From positions 2,852,001-2,916,000 of the forward strand of contig NZ_CP011273.1 of assembly GCF_001610895.1 (NCBI RefSeq): a DNA stretch of 64,000 bases, read 5' to 3'. Every line of letters begins with the position of its first letter. The stretch's first letter is position 1. The DNA comes from Planctomyces sp. SH-PL62 (lineage in GTDB: Bacteria; Planctomycetota; Planctomycetia; Isosphaerales; Isosphaeraceae). The notes under the pieces were generated by a model that searched no databases, was not told the origin of the DNA, and saw nothing but the letters and a program-made list of their open reading frames with translations. A program made the position numbers and the translations under genes. Below are positions 1 through 8,262 of this stretch, piece by piece.

Positions 1-1
1 G

Positions 2-259
2 ATCGACGGCGACGAAGCCTGCGCCGAGTGGTGCTGGCACTACCTTTCCCGAGGGGCCGTCGCCCCGCCGATCCTGCTCCGGAGACTGGACTGGCACGGG
101 AATCTCGTCTACGAGTTCCCTCCCGTCGAGGGGGCCTTCTACCTCCCGACGGGCGTCGACGAGGGTTGGGTCGTCCGAAGGGAGGGAAGCGTCCGTTTCC
201 TGCGCTCGCGGGAAGACGGGGCGCCCGGGTCGGCTCCGGCGCCCGCGACGGGGCCGTGA
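2..259 (+). CDS. C-terminal fragment of an unrecognised protein
   Basis: An open frame runs from the window edge to a TGA at 257-259, giving the last 85 residues of a protein whose start lies outside the window. It is rich in Trp, Tyr and acidic residues (CAEWCWHYLSRGAV, then NLVYEFPPVEGAFYLPTG) and has the G/C third positions of its neighbours, which is why I prefer this frame to the arginine-rich overlapping one. I see no motif that assigns a function. The 289 bases to the next gene hold nothing I can name. Confidence 0.6.
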   Translation: MDGDEACAEWCWHYLSRGAVAPPILLRRLDWHGNLVYEFPPVEGAFYLPTGVDEGWVVRREGSVRFLRSREDGAPGSAPAPATGP

Positions 260-548
260 AAATGTGATGAGCGGCTTCGGGGCCAGGTCCGGGCCGCGCG
301 GGACGGCCGCGACGGTTTTTGGGCGATTCGAACCGAGCCGAGGTCGGTGCGGACGAACCTTGACGGCGTCGATCGTGTCTCGCCTCGGTCTGGAGGGGGC
401 GTTGCGGGCATTTTCGACCGGGGAGTTCGAAACCCCTTGCCGGCCCCTCTAAGATGAAAGGATACAAACGGGCCGGGGCGGGCCGTCGGCCTTTAGAGTT
501 GAGTCCGGGGCTTCATTCGATCGAATCGCGACGAGAAATAGAGGAGAG

Positions 549-1661
549 ATGAGCACGTCAGCCTTCCCGGCGGAGCAGGGGACGGGAATCATGGAAGCCC
601 GGCCGGAACGAGCCCCCACGGACGACCACGCCCGCCGCGAGGCCGACGCGAGCGCGAACCCGACGACGGCGACCGAGCCGCCGCCCCTGAACGCCGCCAG
701 GACGCCCGACGTCCGGGCTTACGTCTACCTGGGCATCATGATCGTGCTGGGCTCGACGACGTCCCCGCTGGCCCAGGTGGCGGTCCGGCAGTTGCCGATC
801 GGCCTGGTGCCGCTCCTGCGGTTCGGGTCGGCGGGGCTCTGCCTGCTGCCGTTCCTGGGGGGATTGGGTCCGGTCCGCGAGCTGATCCGGCGCGACTGGC
901 GTCGGCTGGCCCTGGTCGCGGCCTGCTGCGTGCCGATCAACCAGTTCTTCTTCCTGACCGCCGCCAAGCTCGGCACCAACGCGCACGTCGGCCTGTTCTA
1001 CGCGACGGTGCCGCTGGTCGTCTGGATCCTCGCCTGGGGCCTGGGCCATGAGCCGCTCGACCTGGCTCGGCTGGGGGGCATCCTCATCAGCATCACCGGC
1101 GTCCTGGTGATCGGCCTGGGGAACATCCTGGGCGCCGACGCCGCCGCGAGCCCCGCGCAGGCGCATGCGGTCATGGTCGCCGACCTGCTGCTGATCGGCG
1201 CGGTGATTTCCTGGGGGGCGTACGTCGCGCTGAGTCGGCCGCTGATCGTCCGCCACGGGGCGCTGCCGACCCTCGCCGGGACGTTCCTCGTGGGGTGTCT
1301 GCTCCAGGTCCCGATCTCGGTGCTGACGGCCCCGGGGTGGGGTTTGCAGCTCCGGCAGGCCTCGACGACCGCGTGGGTCTGCCTGGGAATCCTGGCCCTG
1401 GTGATGACGCCGATCAACCTGGCGTTGCAGAATCTGTCGCTGCGTCGGCTGGACGCCAGCCAGGTCGCGACGTTCAGCAACGTCGCCCCGGTGCTCACGG
1501 TGGTCTGGGGCGTCTGGCTGTTCGGCGAAGCCCTCTCCCCGGCGCTCGTCGTCGGTGGCCTGTTGACGCTCGCCGGCGTCTTCTGGACCAGCCGCCCCGC
1601 GCCGAGGCGGGCCCCGGCGGTCGCGCCGGTCGCCACCCCCGCCCCCTGCGTGGCGAACTGA
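549..1661 (+). CDS. EamA/DMT-family membrane transporter
   Basis: A 370-residue drug/metabolite transporter superfamily protein, probably an inner-membrane exporter of a small metabolite; the substrate cannot be read from sequence. About 50 hydrophilic, Pro/Ala-rich residues precede ten hydrophobic segments arranged as two EamA repeats. The first repeat begins around residue 55 (YVYLGIMIVLGSTTSPLAQVA); the second ends with FSNVAPVLTVVWGVWLFGEALSP, the typical EamA end. The ATG at 549 follows GAGGAGAG with only about 2 bases of spacing. An in-frame ATG at 591 is a reasonable alternative that would remove part of the hydrophilic leader. It is transcribed away from the deoxyhypusine-synthase-like gene downstream. 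Confidence 0.9.
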   Translation: MSTSAFPAEQGTGIMEARPERAPTDDHARREADASANPTTATEPPPLNAARTPDVRAYVYLGIMIVLGSTTSPLAQVAVRQLPIGLVPLLRFGSAGLCLLPFLGGLGPVRELIRRDWRRLALVAACCVPINQFFFLTAAKLGTNAHVGLFYATVPLVVWILAWGLGHEPLDLARLGGILISITGVLVIGLGNILGADAAASPAQAHAVMVADLLLIGAVISWGAYVALSRPLIVRHGALPTLAGTFLVGCLLQVPISVLTAPGWGLQLRQASTTAWVCLGILALVMTPINLALQNLSLRRLDASQVATFSNVAPVLTVVWGVWLFGEALSPALVVGGLLTLAGVFWTSRPAPRRAPAVAPVATPAPCVAN

Positions 1662-1979
1662 GGAACCATCCCGGGAGACCGTCCGCTCCCGGATCGCCTT
1701 TGAGGCTCGACCGGGGCGGTCGTCTGCAATCGCCGATCGTGGCGCATCCTCATCTTAGGGGGCGTTGCGCGCATCGTCCGGCGGCACCCCGGCCGGGCGG
1801 TCGAGATCGGGCCGTCGCCGTGAAGCGATAATCGCCGGACGAAGCCAATTCCGAGGGCCGGAATTCGGTCGTAATTCCAGATATTGATGGGCGTTGCGTC
1901 GAATGGGTTCGTTTTTCGGGCGACGCGAACGGACCCAATCGGCGGCCGGCTTCCTGAGGCGTAGGAGGCCATCCGGGAA

Positions 1980-2016
1980 GGCCGCCGCGGGGTCCGTCTG
2001 GGGACCCGCGGCGGCC
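1980..2016 (-). terminator. GC-rich stem-loop after the deoxyhypusine-synthase-like gene
   Basis: A perfect 12-bp inverted repeat (GGCCGCCGCGGG at 1980-1991, its complement at 2005-2016) lies 24 bases beyond the stop of the minus-strand gene ending at 2041. It lacks a good U-tract, as do the other gene-end hairpins in this window. The rest of the 1662-2040 gap is less GC-rich and holds no gene I can support. Confidence 0.5.
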
Positions 2017-2040
2017 CTCCCTGTGGGGGCGGTCGTCGGG

Positions 2041-3063
2041 TCAGCCCTGGGCCGTCGAGGCGGCGATGAGCCGGTTGGCCTCGGCCGGGTTCTCGCGGCA
2101 TTCCAGCAGGGCGGAGAGGATGATCGGGGCGACGATGGTGGCGTCGGACTCGATCACGAACATGGGGGTTTCGGCGGTCAGCTTGTCCCAGGTGATCTTC
2201 TCGTTGGGCGTCGCGCCGGAGTACGAGCCGTAGGAGGTCGTCGAGTCGGAGATCTGGCAGAAGTAAGCCCAGGGCTCCGCGGGCTCCTCCAGGTCGTACT
2301 TGATGGACGGCACGACGCAGATGGGGAAGTCGCCGGCGATGCCGCCGCCGATCTGGAAGAAGCCGACCCCCGCGCCTCCGGCGCTTGCGGAGAGTTCGCG
2401 GTAGCGGTCGTAGAAGTCGGCCATGTATTCGATGCCCGACTTGGCGACCCGCGCGTCGCACTCGCCCAGCTTGACGTGGGAGGCGAAGATGTTGCCGAAG
2501 GTGGAGTCTTCATAGCCGGGGACGACGATCGGCAGCCGGGCGCGGGCGGCGGCGAGCAGCCAGCACTCCTCCGGGTCGCCCTGGTACACGTCCTCGCCGA
2601 TGGTCGTCACCAGGTCGTAGAAGTACTCGTGCCAGAACCTCCGCTCCCCCTTCGCGGCGGCCTCCTTCCACATCGGGACGATGAACTTCTCGACGGCCCG
2701 GAACGCCTCGTCCTCCGGGATGCTCGTGTCGGTCACGCGGCGCATCCGGTCGTCGAGGATCCGGGTGTCGTCTTCCTTGGAGAAGTAGCGGTACTCGGGG
2801 AAGTCCTTGTAGCCGTGGTGGGCGACCAGCCGGAAGAGCGATTCCTCCAGGTTGGCCCCGGTGACCGACAGCCCGTGGATCAGCCCGGCGCGGATGGCCG
2901 GCGCCAGCGTGATCCCGAGCTGCGCCGAGGACATGGCGCCGGCGACCGCCCAGAACATCTTCCCGCCCGCCTCGACGTGCCGCCAGTAGGCGAGGGTCGC
3001 GTCCTTGGTGGCCCGCGCGTTGAAGTTCTTGTAGTTCTTGAGCACGAATTCCAGCATCTTCAT
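2041..3063 (-). CDS. Deoxyhypusine-synthase-family protein (aminobutyl transferase)
   Basis: A 340-residue member of the deoxyhypusine synthase family, NAD-dependent enzymes that move the 4-aminobutyl group of spermidine to an amine acceptor. Bacteria have no eIF5A, and characterised bacterial relatives act in polyamine metabolism, for example as homospermidine synthase. The family's N-terminal pattern is clear (FVLKNYKNFNARATKDA, then EAGGKMFWAVAGAMSSAQLG), as is the C-terminal catalytic region GSYSGATPNEKITWDKL. The Lys of WDKL (about residue 294) aligns with the lysine that forms the enzyme-imine intermediate. I start at the ATG of MKMLEFVLKN, because the 23 residues upstream look non-coding. 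It lies 187 bp downstream of, and co-directional with, the SugE gene. The acceptor is unknown. Confidence 0.85.
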   Translation of the reverse strand: MKMLEFVLKNYKNFNARATKDATLAYWRHVEAGGKMFWAVAGAMSSAQLGITLAPAIRAGLIHGLSVTGANLEESLFRLVAHHGYKDFPEYRYFSKEDDTRILDDRMRRVTDTSIPEDEAFRAVEKFIVPMWKEAAAKGERRFWHEYFYDLVTTIGEDVYQGDPEECWLLAAARARLPIVVPGYEDSTFGNIFASHVKLGECDARVAKSGIEYMADFYDRYRELSASAGGAGVGFFQIGGGIAGDFPICVVPSIKYDLEEPAEPWAYFCQISDSTTSYGSYSGATPNEKITWDKLTAETPMFVIESDATIVAPIILSALLECRENPAEANRLIAASTAQG

Positions 3064-3250
3064 GGTGATCTCGACTGGTAGGGCGTTCCTGGCGACCGCT
3101 CCCGCCGCGGCCCTCGCACGCGGGCGGCGCACTCGTTCGATGGGGGAAAGGAGGCGACGGGCCCCACGGTCGGCCCGGCCTTCCAGCTTACCGGAAACCT
3201 CGCCCCCCGTAACGACTTCACGAAAGGGGGCGGGGCGTGGCGGCGGGCGA

Positions 3251-3571
3251 CTAGTGCGGCGTCACGAGCTTCAAGCCCGTGATCCCGGTGATGATCAGCC
3301 CGATGCAGACCAGCCGTCGGACGTCCGCGGGCTCGCCCCAGACGACGATCCCGAACGCGACGGCGCCCACCGCCCCGATCCCCGTCCAGACCGTGTAGGC
3401 CGTGCCGAGGGGGAGCGACCGGAGGGACAGGCCCAGCAGGTAGACGCTGGCGAACATGAAGACGCCGAAGCCGATGGTGGGCCAGGGACGCGTGAATCCC
3501 TGGGCGGACTTCAGGCAGACGGCCCAACCGACCTCGAAAAGGCCGGCGACGAACAGGACGAGCCAGGCCAT
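3251..3571 (-). CDS. sugE: SMR-family guanidinium exporter (SugE/Gdx type)
   Basis: A 106-residue, four-helix small multidrug resistance protein. SugE/Gdx members work as dual-topology dimers exchanging guanidinium for protons across the inner membrane. Glu13 in the first helix (AGLFEVGWAVCLK) is the conserved proton/substrate residue. The loop after helix 2 and the helix 3 motif (RSLPLGTAYTVWTGIGAVGA) are of the Gdx rather than the polyaromatic EmrE type. The ATG at 3571 is preceded by GGGAGAGGAAG. A TTG 18 bases upstream is in frame but lies in front of this ribosome site. Its leader holds a guanidine-II riboswitch candidate, which strongly supports guanidinium as substrate. Confidence 0.93.
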   Translation of the reverse strand: MAWLVLFVAGLFEVGWAVCLKSAQGFTRPWPTIGFGVFMFASVYLLGLSLRSLPLGTAYTVWTGIGAVGAVAFGIVVWGEPADVRRLVCIGLIITGITGLKLVTPH

Positions 3572-3603
3572 AGCTTCCTCTCCCTTCAAAAAAGGAGGAG
3601 GCT

Positions 3604-3676
3604 ACGGGGTCGTCCCCGTCGATACGAGAAGGGCGGATCGCGGGACGTTCCCGCGACGCGTGGGGTCGTCCCCACG
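3604..3676 (-). promoter_or_regulatory. Guanidine-II (mini-ykkC) riboswitch candidate
   Basis: Reading the minus strand, two hairpins carry the mini-ykkC hallmark, a GC-rich stem capped by an ACGA tetraloop (loop consensus ACGR). The upstream one is CGTGGGG-ACGA-CCCCACG (3659-3676). The downstream one is ACGGGG-ACGA-CCCCGT (3604-3619). Between them a third hairpin, GCGGGA-ACG-TCCCGC (3640-3654), also exposes ACG. The array ends 32 bases before the sugE start codon. Just after the last hairpin a CCTCCTCC tract can pair with the GGAG/GAGG of the sugE ribosome site, so control is probably translational. In the known class the two ACGR loops each bind guanidinium and kiss. The gene downstream is the classic guanidine-II target. 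Confidence 0.85.
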
Positions 3677-3867
3677 CCGACCATCCTAATCGGAACCTCT
3701 CGCCGGTTCAAGACTCCTCGGCGGGGGGTCGATCCGCCGGCCGCCGACTGGCGTTGCCCGAAATCGGGAGATCGGTTCAGATGACGCCGGGTCGAAGGAT
3801 CGGCCGCCGCATCGTCGCGCCTCGTCCCCCGCGCCGGGAGGAGAGGCCCCACGGAGGAGGATTGCTC

Positions 3868-5595
3868 GTGTCGTCAGCCTCGCCCGCATCCGAGGGCTCG
3901 CGCCCGGACGCGCCGACCCCGGACCGTCGCCCCATCCTCCGCGAGGCCCTGCTGATCGGCCTGCTCGCCCTGACGCTGAACCTGGTGGGCAACGGCCGGA
4001 TCAGCCTTTGGGACCGCGACGAGCCCCGCTACGCCGGCGCGACCCGCGAGATGCGCGCCAGCGGCGACTGGATCCACCCCACGTTCAACGACGAGCCCCG
4101 CTATCACAAGCCGATCCTGATCTACTGGCTGATGCTCGCCGGGACCGCGCTGGGGGGCGACAACCCGTTCGGCGCCCGGCTGGTCTCGGCGGTGATGGGG
4201 ACGGCGACGGTGCTCCTCGCCTGGGGTTGGGCGAGGCGCGTGCTGGGGGCCAAGGTCGGGCGGCTGACGGGCCTGGTGCTGGCGACGATGCCGCTGATGA
4301 TGGCCGAGTCGAAGCTCTGCACCACCGACGCCACGCTCGCCTTCTTCTTCGTCGGCTGCCAGGTCGCGCTCTGGGAGTTGTGGACGCGGCCCTCGCGACG
4401 GGCCGCCGCGGCGTTTTGGGTGCTCCTGGGCCTGGCGGTGCTCACCAAGTCGCCGGCCGCGCCCGTGCTGCTGGCCGCGTCGGTCGGGGTCTCCTGGCTC
4501 TGCGGCGGGCCGAGCCCGTTCGTCTACCTGCGCCGGCTCCACTGGCGCTGGGGCCTGCCGCTGTTCCTGGCGATCATCGTCCCCTGGAACATCGCCATCC
4601 TGATCCGGTCGGGGGGCGAGTATTTCAACGTCGCCGTGGGCTATCACATCGTCCAGCGCGCCACGCAGGGCCTGGAGGAGCACGGCGGGTTCCCCGGCTA
4701 TTACGTCGTGCTGGGGATGGCGACCCTGCTCCCCTGGTCGGCCCTGATCCCGGCGGCCCTGGCGTCGGCCTGGGCGCGTCGCAGGGAGACGGCGGCGGCG
4801 GGCTTCCTGATCGGCTGGGCGATCGGTCCGCTCTTCCTGCTGGAAGGCGTGCGGACCAAGCTGATCCACTACTATCTGCCGGCCGTCCCCGCGCTGGCGG
4901 TGCTGATCGCCTGGCTGCTGGTTCGGGCCGCCGACGCCTCGTTCGGCCTGGGTTCGCATCGGCTGTTCCGGTTCGCCGGCCGGATGCTCGCGATCTCGGG
5001 CGCGGTGGCGACGGTCGGGCTGGCGACGGCCGCCGTGGCGATCCTGCCCCCTCCCATGCGGGCCCCGGCCTGGACGCTGGCGGCGATCATCGCCGTGGGC
5101 ACGGTCTACGGGCTCCGCGAGGCCGCCGCCGGTCGGCTCCGCAATGCGATCCGGGGGGCGCTCGGCTGCACCGTCGCGATGGAGCTGGTGCTCGCCGGCT
5201 GGTGCCTCCCCGCCGCCGAGCCCTATCGCTCGTCGACCGTGGTGGGGCGTCGCCTGGCCGCGCTGGAGGCCGCCACCGGCGTCCCCCCCGCGCTCTGCAC
5301 CTTCCGGCCCCCCGGCGCGGTCTACACCCTGGGCCATCCCGCCCCCTTGCTCCGGAGCCGCCGCGAGATCTTCGACCTGGCCGACCGCTCGGGATCGATC
5401 CTGATGCCCCTGACCCCGCTGGAACTCCAGATGCTCCAGGACGACCCGGCCTTCCAGGTCGACGTCCGCGAGACCGTCGAGGGGCTCAGCATCGAGAAGG
5501 GCCGGAACGAGATCCTCCACCTGTCCGTCGTCCGCCCCGGCCCCGGCTCCATCCCGGCCGTCGCCGCCCCGGAGCCGGGCGCGGTCGTGCGCTGA
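3868..5595 (+). CDS. Family 39 glycosyltransferase (ArnT/PMT-like)
   Basis: A 575-residue polytopic membrane protein of the GT39/ArnT superfamily, which transfers sugars from polyprenyl-phosphate donors on the outer face of the inner membrane. After the first transmembrane helix (ALLIGLLALTLNLVG) comes WDRDEPRYAGATREM, with the acidic pair that is catalytic in ArnT-like enzymes. About ten further hydrophobic segments follow, and then a soluble C-terminal domain of about 130 residues. I chose the GTG at 3868 because GGAGGAGG lies 7 bases before it and the residues further upstream are arginine-rich. A second glycosyltransferase starts 42 bp downstream, so the two may work on one glycan or glycolipid. 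Confidence 0.88.
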   Translation: MSSASPASEGSRPDAPTPDRRPILREALLIGLLALTLNLVGNGRISLWDRDEPRYAGATREMRASGDWIHPTFNDEPRYHKPILIYWLMLAGTALGGDNPFGARLVSAVMGTATVLLAWGWARRVLGAKVGRLTGLVLATMPLMMAESKLCTTDATLAFFFVGCQVALWELWTRPSRRAAAAFWVLLGLAVLTKSPAAPVLLAASVGVSWLCGGPSPFVYLRRLHWRWGLPLFLAIIVPWNIAILIRSGGEYFNVAVGYHIVQRATQGLEEHGGFPGYYVVLGMATLLPWSALIPAALASAWARRRETAAAGFLIGWAIGPLFLLEGVRTKLIHYYLPAVPALAVLIAWLLVRAADASFGLGSHRLFRFAGRMLAISGAVATVGLATAAVAILPPPMRAPAWTLAAIIAVGTVYGLREAAAGRLRNAIRGALGCTVAMELVLAGWCLPAAEPYRSSTVVGRRLAALEAATGVPPALCTFRPPGAVYTLGHPAPLLRSRREIFDLADRSGSILMPLTPLELQMLQDDPAFQVDVRETVEGLSIEKGRNEILHLSVVRPGPGSIPAVAAPEPGAVVR

Positions 5596-5637
5596 GACGC
5601 GACGCGGGCCGTCCGTATCGAAGGGGAGGGGAAGGTG

Positions 5638-6747
5638 ATGGCGAAGGTCGGCGTGCTGGTCGTCCACGTGACGAGCCACGGCTACGGGCACATGAACCGG
5701 ACGGTGGCGGTGCTCAACCACGTGCCGGCCGAGGTCCCCGTGGTGATCCGCTGCCACCCCGAACTGTTCCCGAACTGGCGGGAGCGGCTCACCCGGCCGG
5801 CGGACCTCGACGCCCACGTCTCGGATTCGGGCGCCGTCAACCCGATGGGAGGGAGCGGCGAGACCGACGCCCCGGCGACCCTGGCGCGGGCGCTCGAAGC
5901 CTACCGCGAGGCCGTCGGACGGATCGACGACGACGCCGACTTCCTCCGCGACGCCGGCGCCGCCGCGCTTTTGAGCGACGCCCCGCCGCTGCCGCTGGCC
6001 GCCGCTCGCCGCGCGGGGGTGCCCGGCTGGCTCCTGGCCAACTTCACCTGGGCCGACATCTACGAGCCCTACGCGCGCACGGCCGGGCCCGAGATGAAGC
6101 GGCTGGTGGCGGACCTGAAGGGCGCCTATCGCCAGGCCGCGGGCGTCTTCCGCGCCGAGCCCGCGCTCAAGATGGGCTGGCTGCCCAATCAGGTGGACGT
6201 CGGCCTGGTCGCCAATCCGGGCCGCGACCGCGCGAAGGAGCTTCGCGGGCGGCTGGGGCTGGGGGATTCGGAAAAGCTCGTTTATTTCTACGTGGGACGA
6301 TACGGCCAGGACGACCTCGACTGGGGGCGCCTGGCCTCGTTCGCCGGGCGCGGGGTGCACTTCGTCGGCTATCACGCCGCGCCGGTGGGGGCGCTGCCGA
6401 ACCTGCATCTGGTCCCGGCCTCGGAGTGGTCGGGGGGCGACCTGATCGCCTCGACCGACGCGGTGGTCGCCAAGGCGGGCTACGGCACGATGAGCGAGGC
6501 GATGGCCCACGGCCGGCCCATCCTCTATCCGCCCCGCCGGGGCTTCGCCGAGTACCGCGCCCTCGACCGCGCCGCGCGCGCCTGGGGCGGCGGCGTCCCG
6601 GTTTCCTCGCGCGACTTCGCCGCCATGCGGATCGGCCCCGCCCTCGACCGCGCGTTCGCCCTCGGCCGACTCGCGCCCCCGTTCCACCCCGACGGCGCCC
6701 GTCGCGTGGCGCGCCACCTGGCGGAGCACTGCCGACCGGCCGGATGA
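5638..6747 (+). CDS. GT-B fold glycosyltransferase (MurG/UGT-like)
   Basis: A 369-residue soluble or membrane-associated glycosyltransferase. The N-terminal glycine-rich loop SHGYGHMNR is typical of MurG-, diacylglycerol-glucosyltransferase- and UGT-like families. The C-terminal half has the nucleotide-sugar site pattern DAVVAKAGYGTMSEAMAHG followed by RPILYPPRRGFAEYRAL. The ATG at 5638 follows GGGGAGGGGAAGG; a GTG one codon upstream is equally possible. It lies 42 bp after the GT39 gene in the same direction, probably in one transcript. Donor and acceptor sugars cannot be read from the sequence. Confidence 0.82.
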   Translation: MAKVGVLVVHVTSHGYGHMNRTVAVLNHVPAEVPVVIRCHPELFPNWRERLTRPADLDAHVSDSGAVNPMGGSGETDAPATLARALEAYREAVGRIDDDADFLRDAGAAALLSDAPPLPLAAARRAGVPGWLLANFTWADIYEPYARTAGPEMKRLVADLKGAYRQAAGVFRAEPALKMGWLPNQVDVGLVANPGRDRAKELRGRLGLGDSEKLVYFYVGRYGQDDLDWGRLASFAGRGVHFVGYHAAPVGALPNLHLVPASEWSGGDLIASTDAVVAKAGYGTMSEAMAHGRPILYPPRRGFAEYRALDRAARAWGGGVPVSSRDFAAMRIGPALDRAFALGRLAPPFHPDGARRVARHLAEHCRPAG

Positions 6748-6917
6748 CCCGCCGGTCGATACGGCTCCGGCGCCCCGCCGGGCCGCGACGGTTCCTTGAT
6801 GGCGGCGACGGCCGCCATTACACTGCCGGACGAGAAGCCCCCCGGGAGCGGCCGCGCCGCCCCGGCGCGGACGTTCCGATCCCCGGCCCCGTCGAGAGGA
6901 GAGGTCCCATTCCACCC

Positions 6918-8189
6918 ATGAAGTTTCAGGCGCAATTGGATCGGCGAGGATTCCTCGGGACCGCCGCGGCGGTGGCGGTCGGCGGGTCGTTGAGTTCCGG
7001 CCTCACCAGGCTGAAAGCCGCCCCCGCCGGCACGGTCGGCGAGACCGACCAGTTCTGGTATCGCCTGGCGCCGGAAGGCCCCTACATCGACTCCCAGCGC
7101 GGCGACCGGGCCTTCGGATTCGGCGGCGGGAAGATCTTCCTGTCGAAGGACGCCGGCCGGACCTGGGCCCTCGAGGCGGCGTTCCCCGAGGCGGAGGACA
7201 TCACCTTCAGCTGCTTCCTGAAGAACGGCAACATCCTCTTCGCCACGCGAGAGAAGCTGTTCCTCAGCACCGACGAACTCGCGACCCACCGGCAGGTCGT
7301 GGTCAAGGATCGCCAGGGGCGGGACTACCTCCCGCACACGCCGAAGGACCCGGACCAGCCCGGCTGGTATTTCCACCCGCTCGACGGCGTCCACACCTGG
7401 GACGTGGACGGCTCGGAGATGCTCGTCTGGGGGAACTACTGCAACGTGCTCGGCGGCCCCGTGCCGGTGAACATCTTCTACTCCACCGACGGCGGCGAGA
7501 CCGTCAAGATCGCCTACTCCTTCGGCCGGAACCCCGCCTTCCAGGAGCCGGGCGCCGCGCCCGAGTCGTTCCTCGGCGATCCCGACAATCCGGTGGTCTG
7601 TCGGCACGTCCACGGGGTGACCTACCACCCCGCCGAGCGGGCGTTCTACGCCTGCACCGGCGACATCGACCGCGGGCACGGGCACGAATGCCACTGGCTG
7701 CGCGGGGTGTACGACGCGAAGGCCGACGCCTGGGACTGGAAGATCCTGGTGTCGGTGAACTCGAATTCGCGGTACAAGTCCGGCGGCATCAACTTCGTCG
7801 ACGGCCAGCTCTACTGGGCCGCGGACGCGAACGGCCCCAAGCCGGCCGACGAGAAGCACGACCGCGGCATCTTCCGCTGCGCCCCGGCGGATCTCGCGGA
7901 CCCGAGCAAGCACACCCGGCTCTTCGACGCCGAGTTCGAGATGGCGAACATGATCATCGAGGACGGCGTGATGGTCGCGGGCCATTGCGCCCCCGCGTCG
8001 ACCCTCGCCACGGGCCTCGCCTACTCGGCGGACCTGGGGAAGACCTGGAAGGAATACGACCTGGCCGAGTTCGGCCCCCGCTCCCCGCTCCGCTTCCAAA
8101 GGAAGAACAGCGAGGGCTGGTTCCGGATGGACCTGCGCAAGGGATGGATCGAACGGGGCGAGGTCCTGTTCATCAAGCCCAAGCCGTGA
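6918..8189 (+). CDS. Tat-exported Asp-box (BNR, sialidase-fold) protein
   Basis: A 423-residue protein with an N-terminal twin-arginine signal (LDRRGFLGTAAAVAVGGSL, residues 7-25), so probably exported folded. It has at least three Asp-box repeats of the form S-x-D-x-G-x-T: LSKDAGRTWA near residue 76, YSTDGGETV in the middle and YSADLGKTWKEYD near the C-terminus. That indicates a beta-propeller as in sialidases and photosystem-assembly factors. I see no sialidase catalytic arginine triad, so enzymatic activity is open. GAGGT lies 13 bases before the ATG, a weak spacing. Confidence 0.8.
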   Translation: MKFQAQLDRRGFLGTAAAVAVGGSLSSGLTRLKAAPAGTVGETDQFWYRLAPEGPYIDSQRGDRAFGFGGGKIFLSKDAGRTWALEAAFPEAEDITFSCFLKNGNILFATREKLFLSTDELATHRQVVVKDRQGRDYLPHTPKDPDQPGWYFHPLDGVHTWDVDGSEMLVWGNYCNVLGGPVPVNIFYSTDGGETVKIAYSFGRNPAFQEPGAAPESFLGDPDNPVVCRHVHGVTYHPAERAFYACTGDIDRGHGHECHWLRGVYDAKADAWDWKILVSVNSNSRYKSGGINFVDGQLYWAADANGPKPADEKHDRGIFRCAPADLADPSKHTRLFDAEFEMANMIIEDGVMVAGHCAPASTLATGLAYSADLGKTWKEYDLAEFGPRSPLRFQRKNSEGWFRMDLRKGWIERGEVLFIKPKP

Positions 8190-8198
8190 CGACGCTTC

Positions 8199-8232
8199 GA
8201 GGCGGGGGCCGACCGAAGTCGGGCCCCGCCTC
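8199..8232. terminator. Bidirectional stem-loop between convergent genes
   Basis: A 15-bp inverted repeat with one mismatch (8199-8213 and 8218-8232) and the tight loop CGAA lies between the stop of the Asp-box gene (8189) and the stop of the surface protein gene (8263, opposite strand). Its position suits a shared terminator for both convergent transcripts. Confidence 0.6.
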
Positions 8233-8238
8233 GGGGTC

Positions 8239-8260
8239 GATGCGATGCGATGCGATGCGA
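8239..8260. repeat. Short tandem repeat, GATGC x 4
   Basis: Four head-to-tail copies of GATGC plus two further bases lie between the shared hairpin and the stop codon of the surface-protein gene. Being outside the reading frame, length changes would not alter the protein. Confidence 0.85.
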
Positions 8261-8262
8261 GG

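Noticed and set aside
318-336. GATTCGAACC resembling an inverted tRNA T-loop
   Set aside because: On either strand the T-stem is not complementary and the remaining cloverleaf is missing.
443-460. TAAGAT before the EamA gene as a promoter -10
   Set aside because: No acceptable -35 at 16-18 bases; similar CTAAGATGAGGA strings occur at 1745-1757 and 11604-11616 without a clear link to gene starts.
3700-3725. GGTTCAAGACTCC resembling a tRNA T-arm
   Set aside because: The flanking stems do not pair and no acceptor or anticodon arm is present.
3874-6915. 1,013-residue minus-strand open frame opposite the glycosyltransferases
   Set aside because: It is Arg/Gly/Pro/Ala-rich, an antisense shadow of genes with strong third-position G/C bias.
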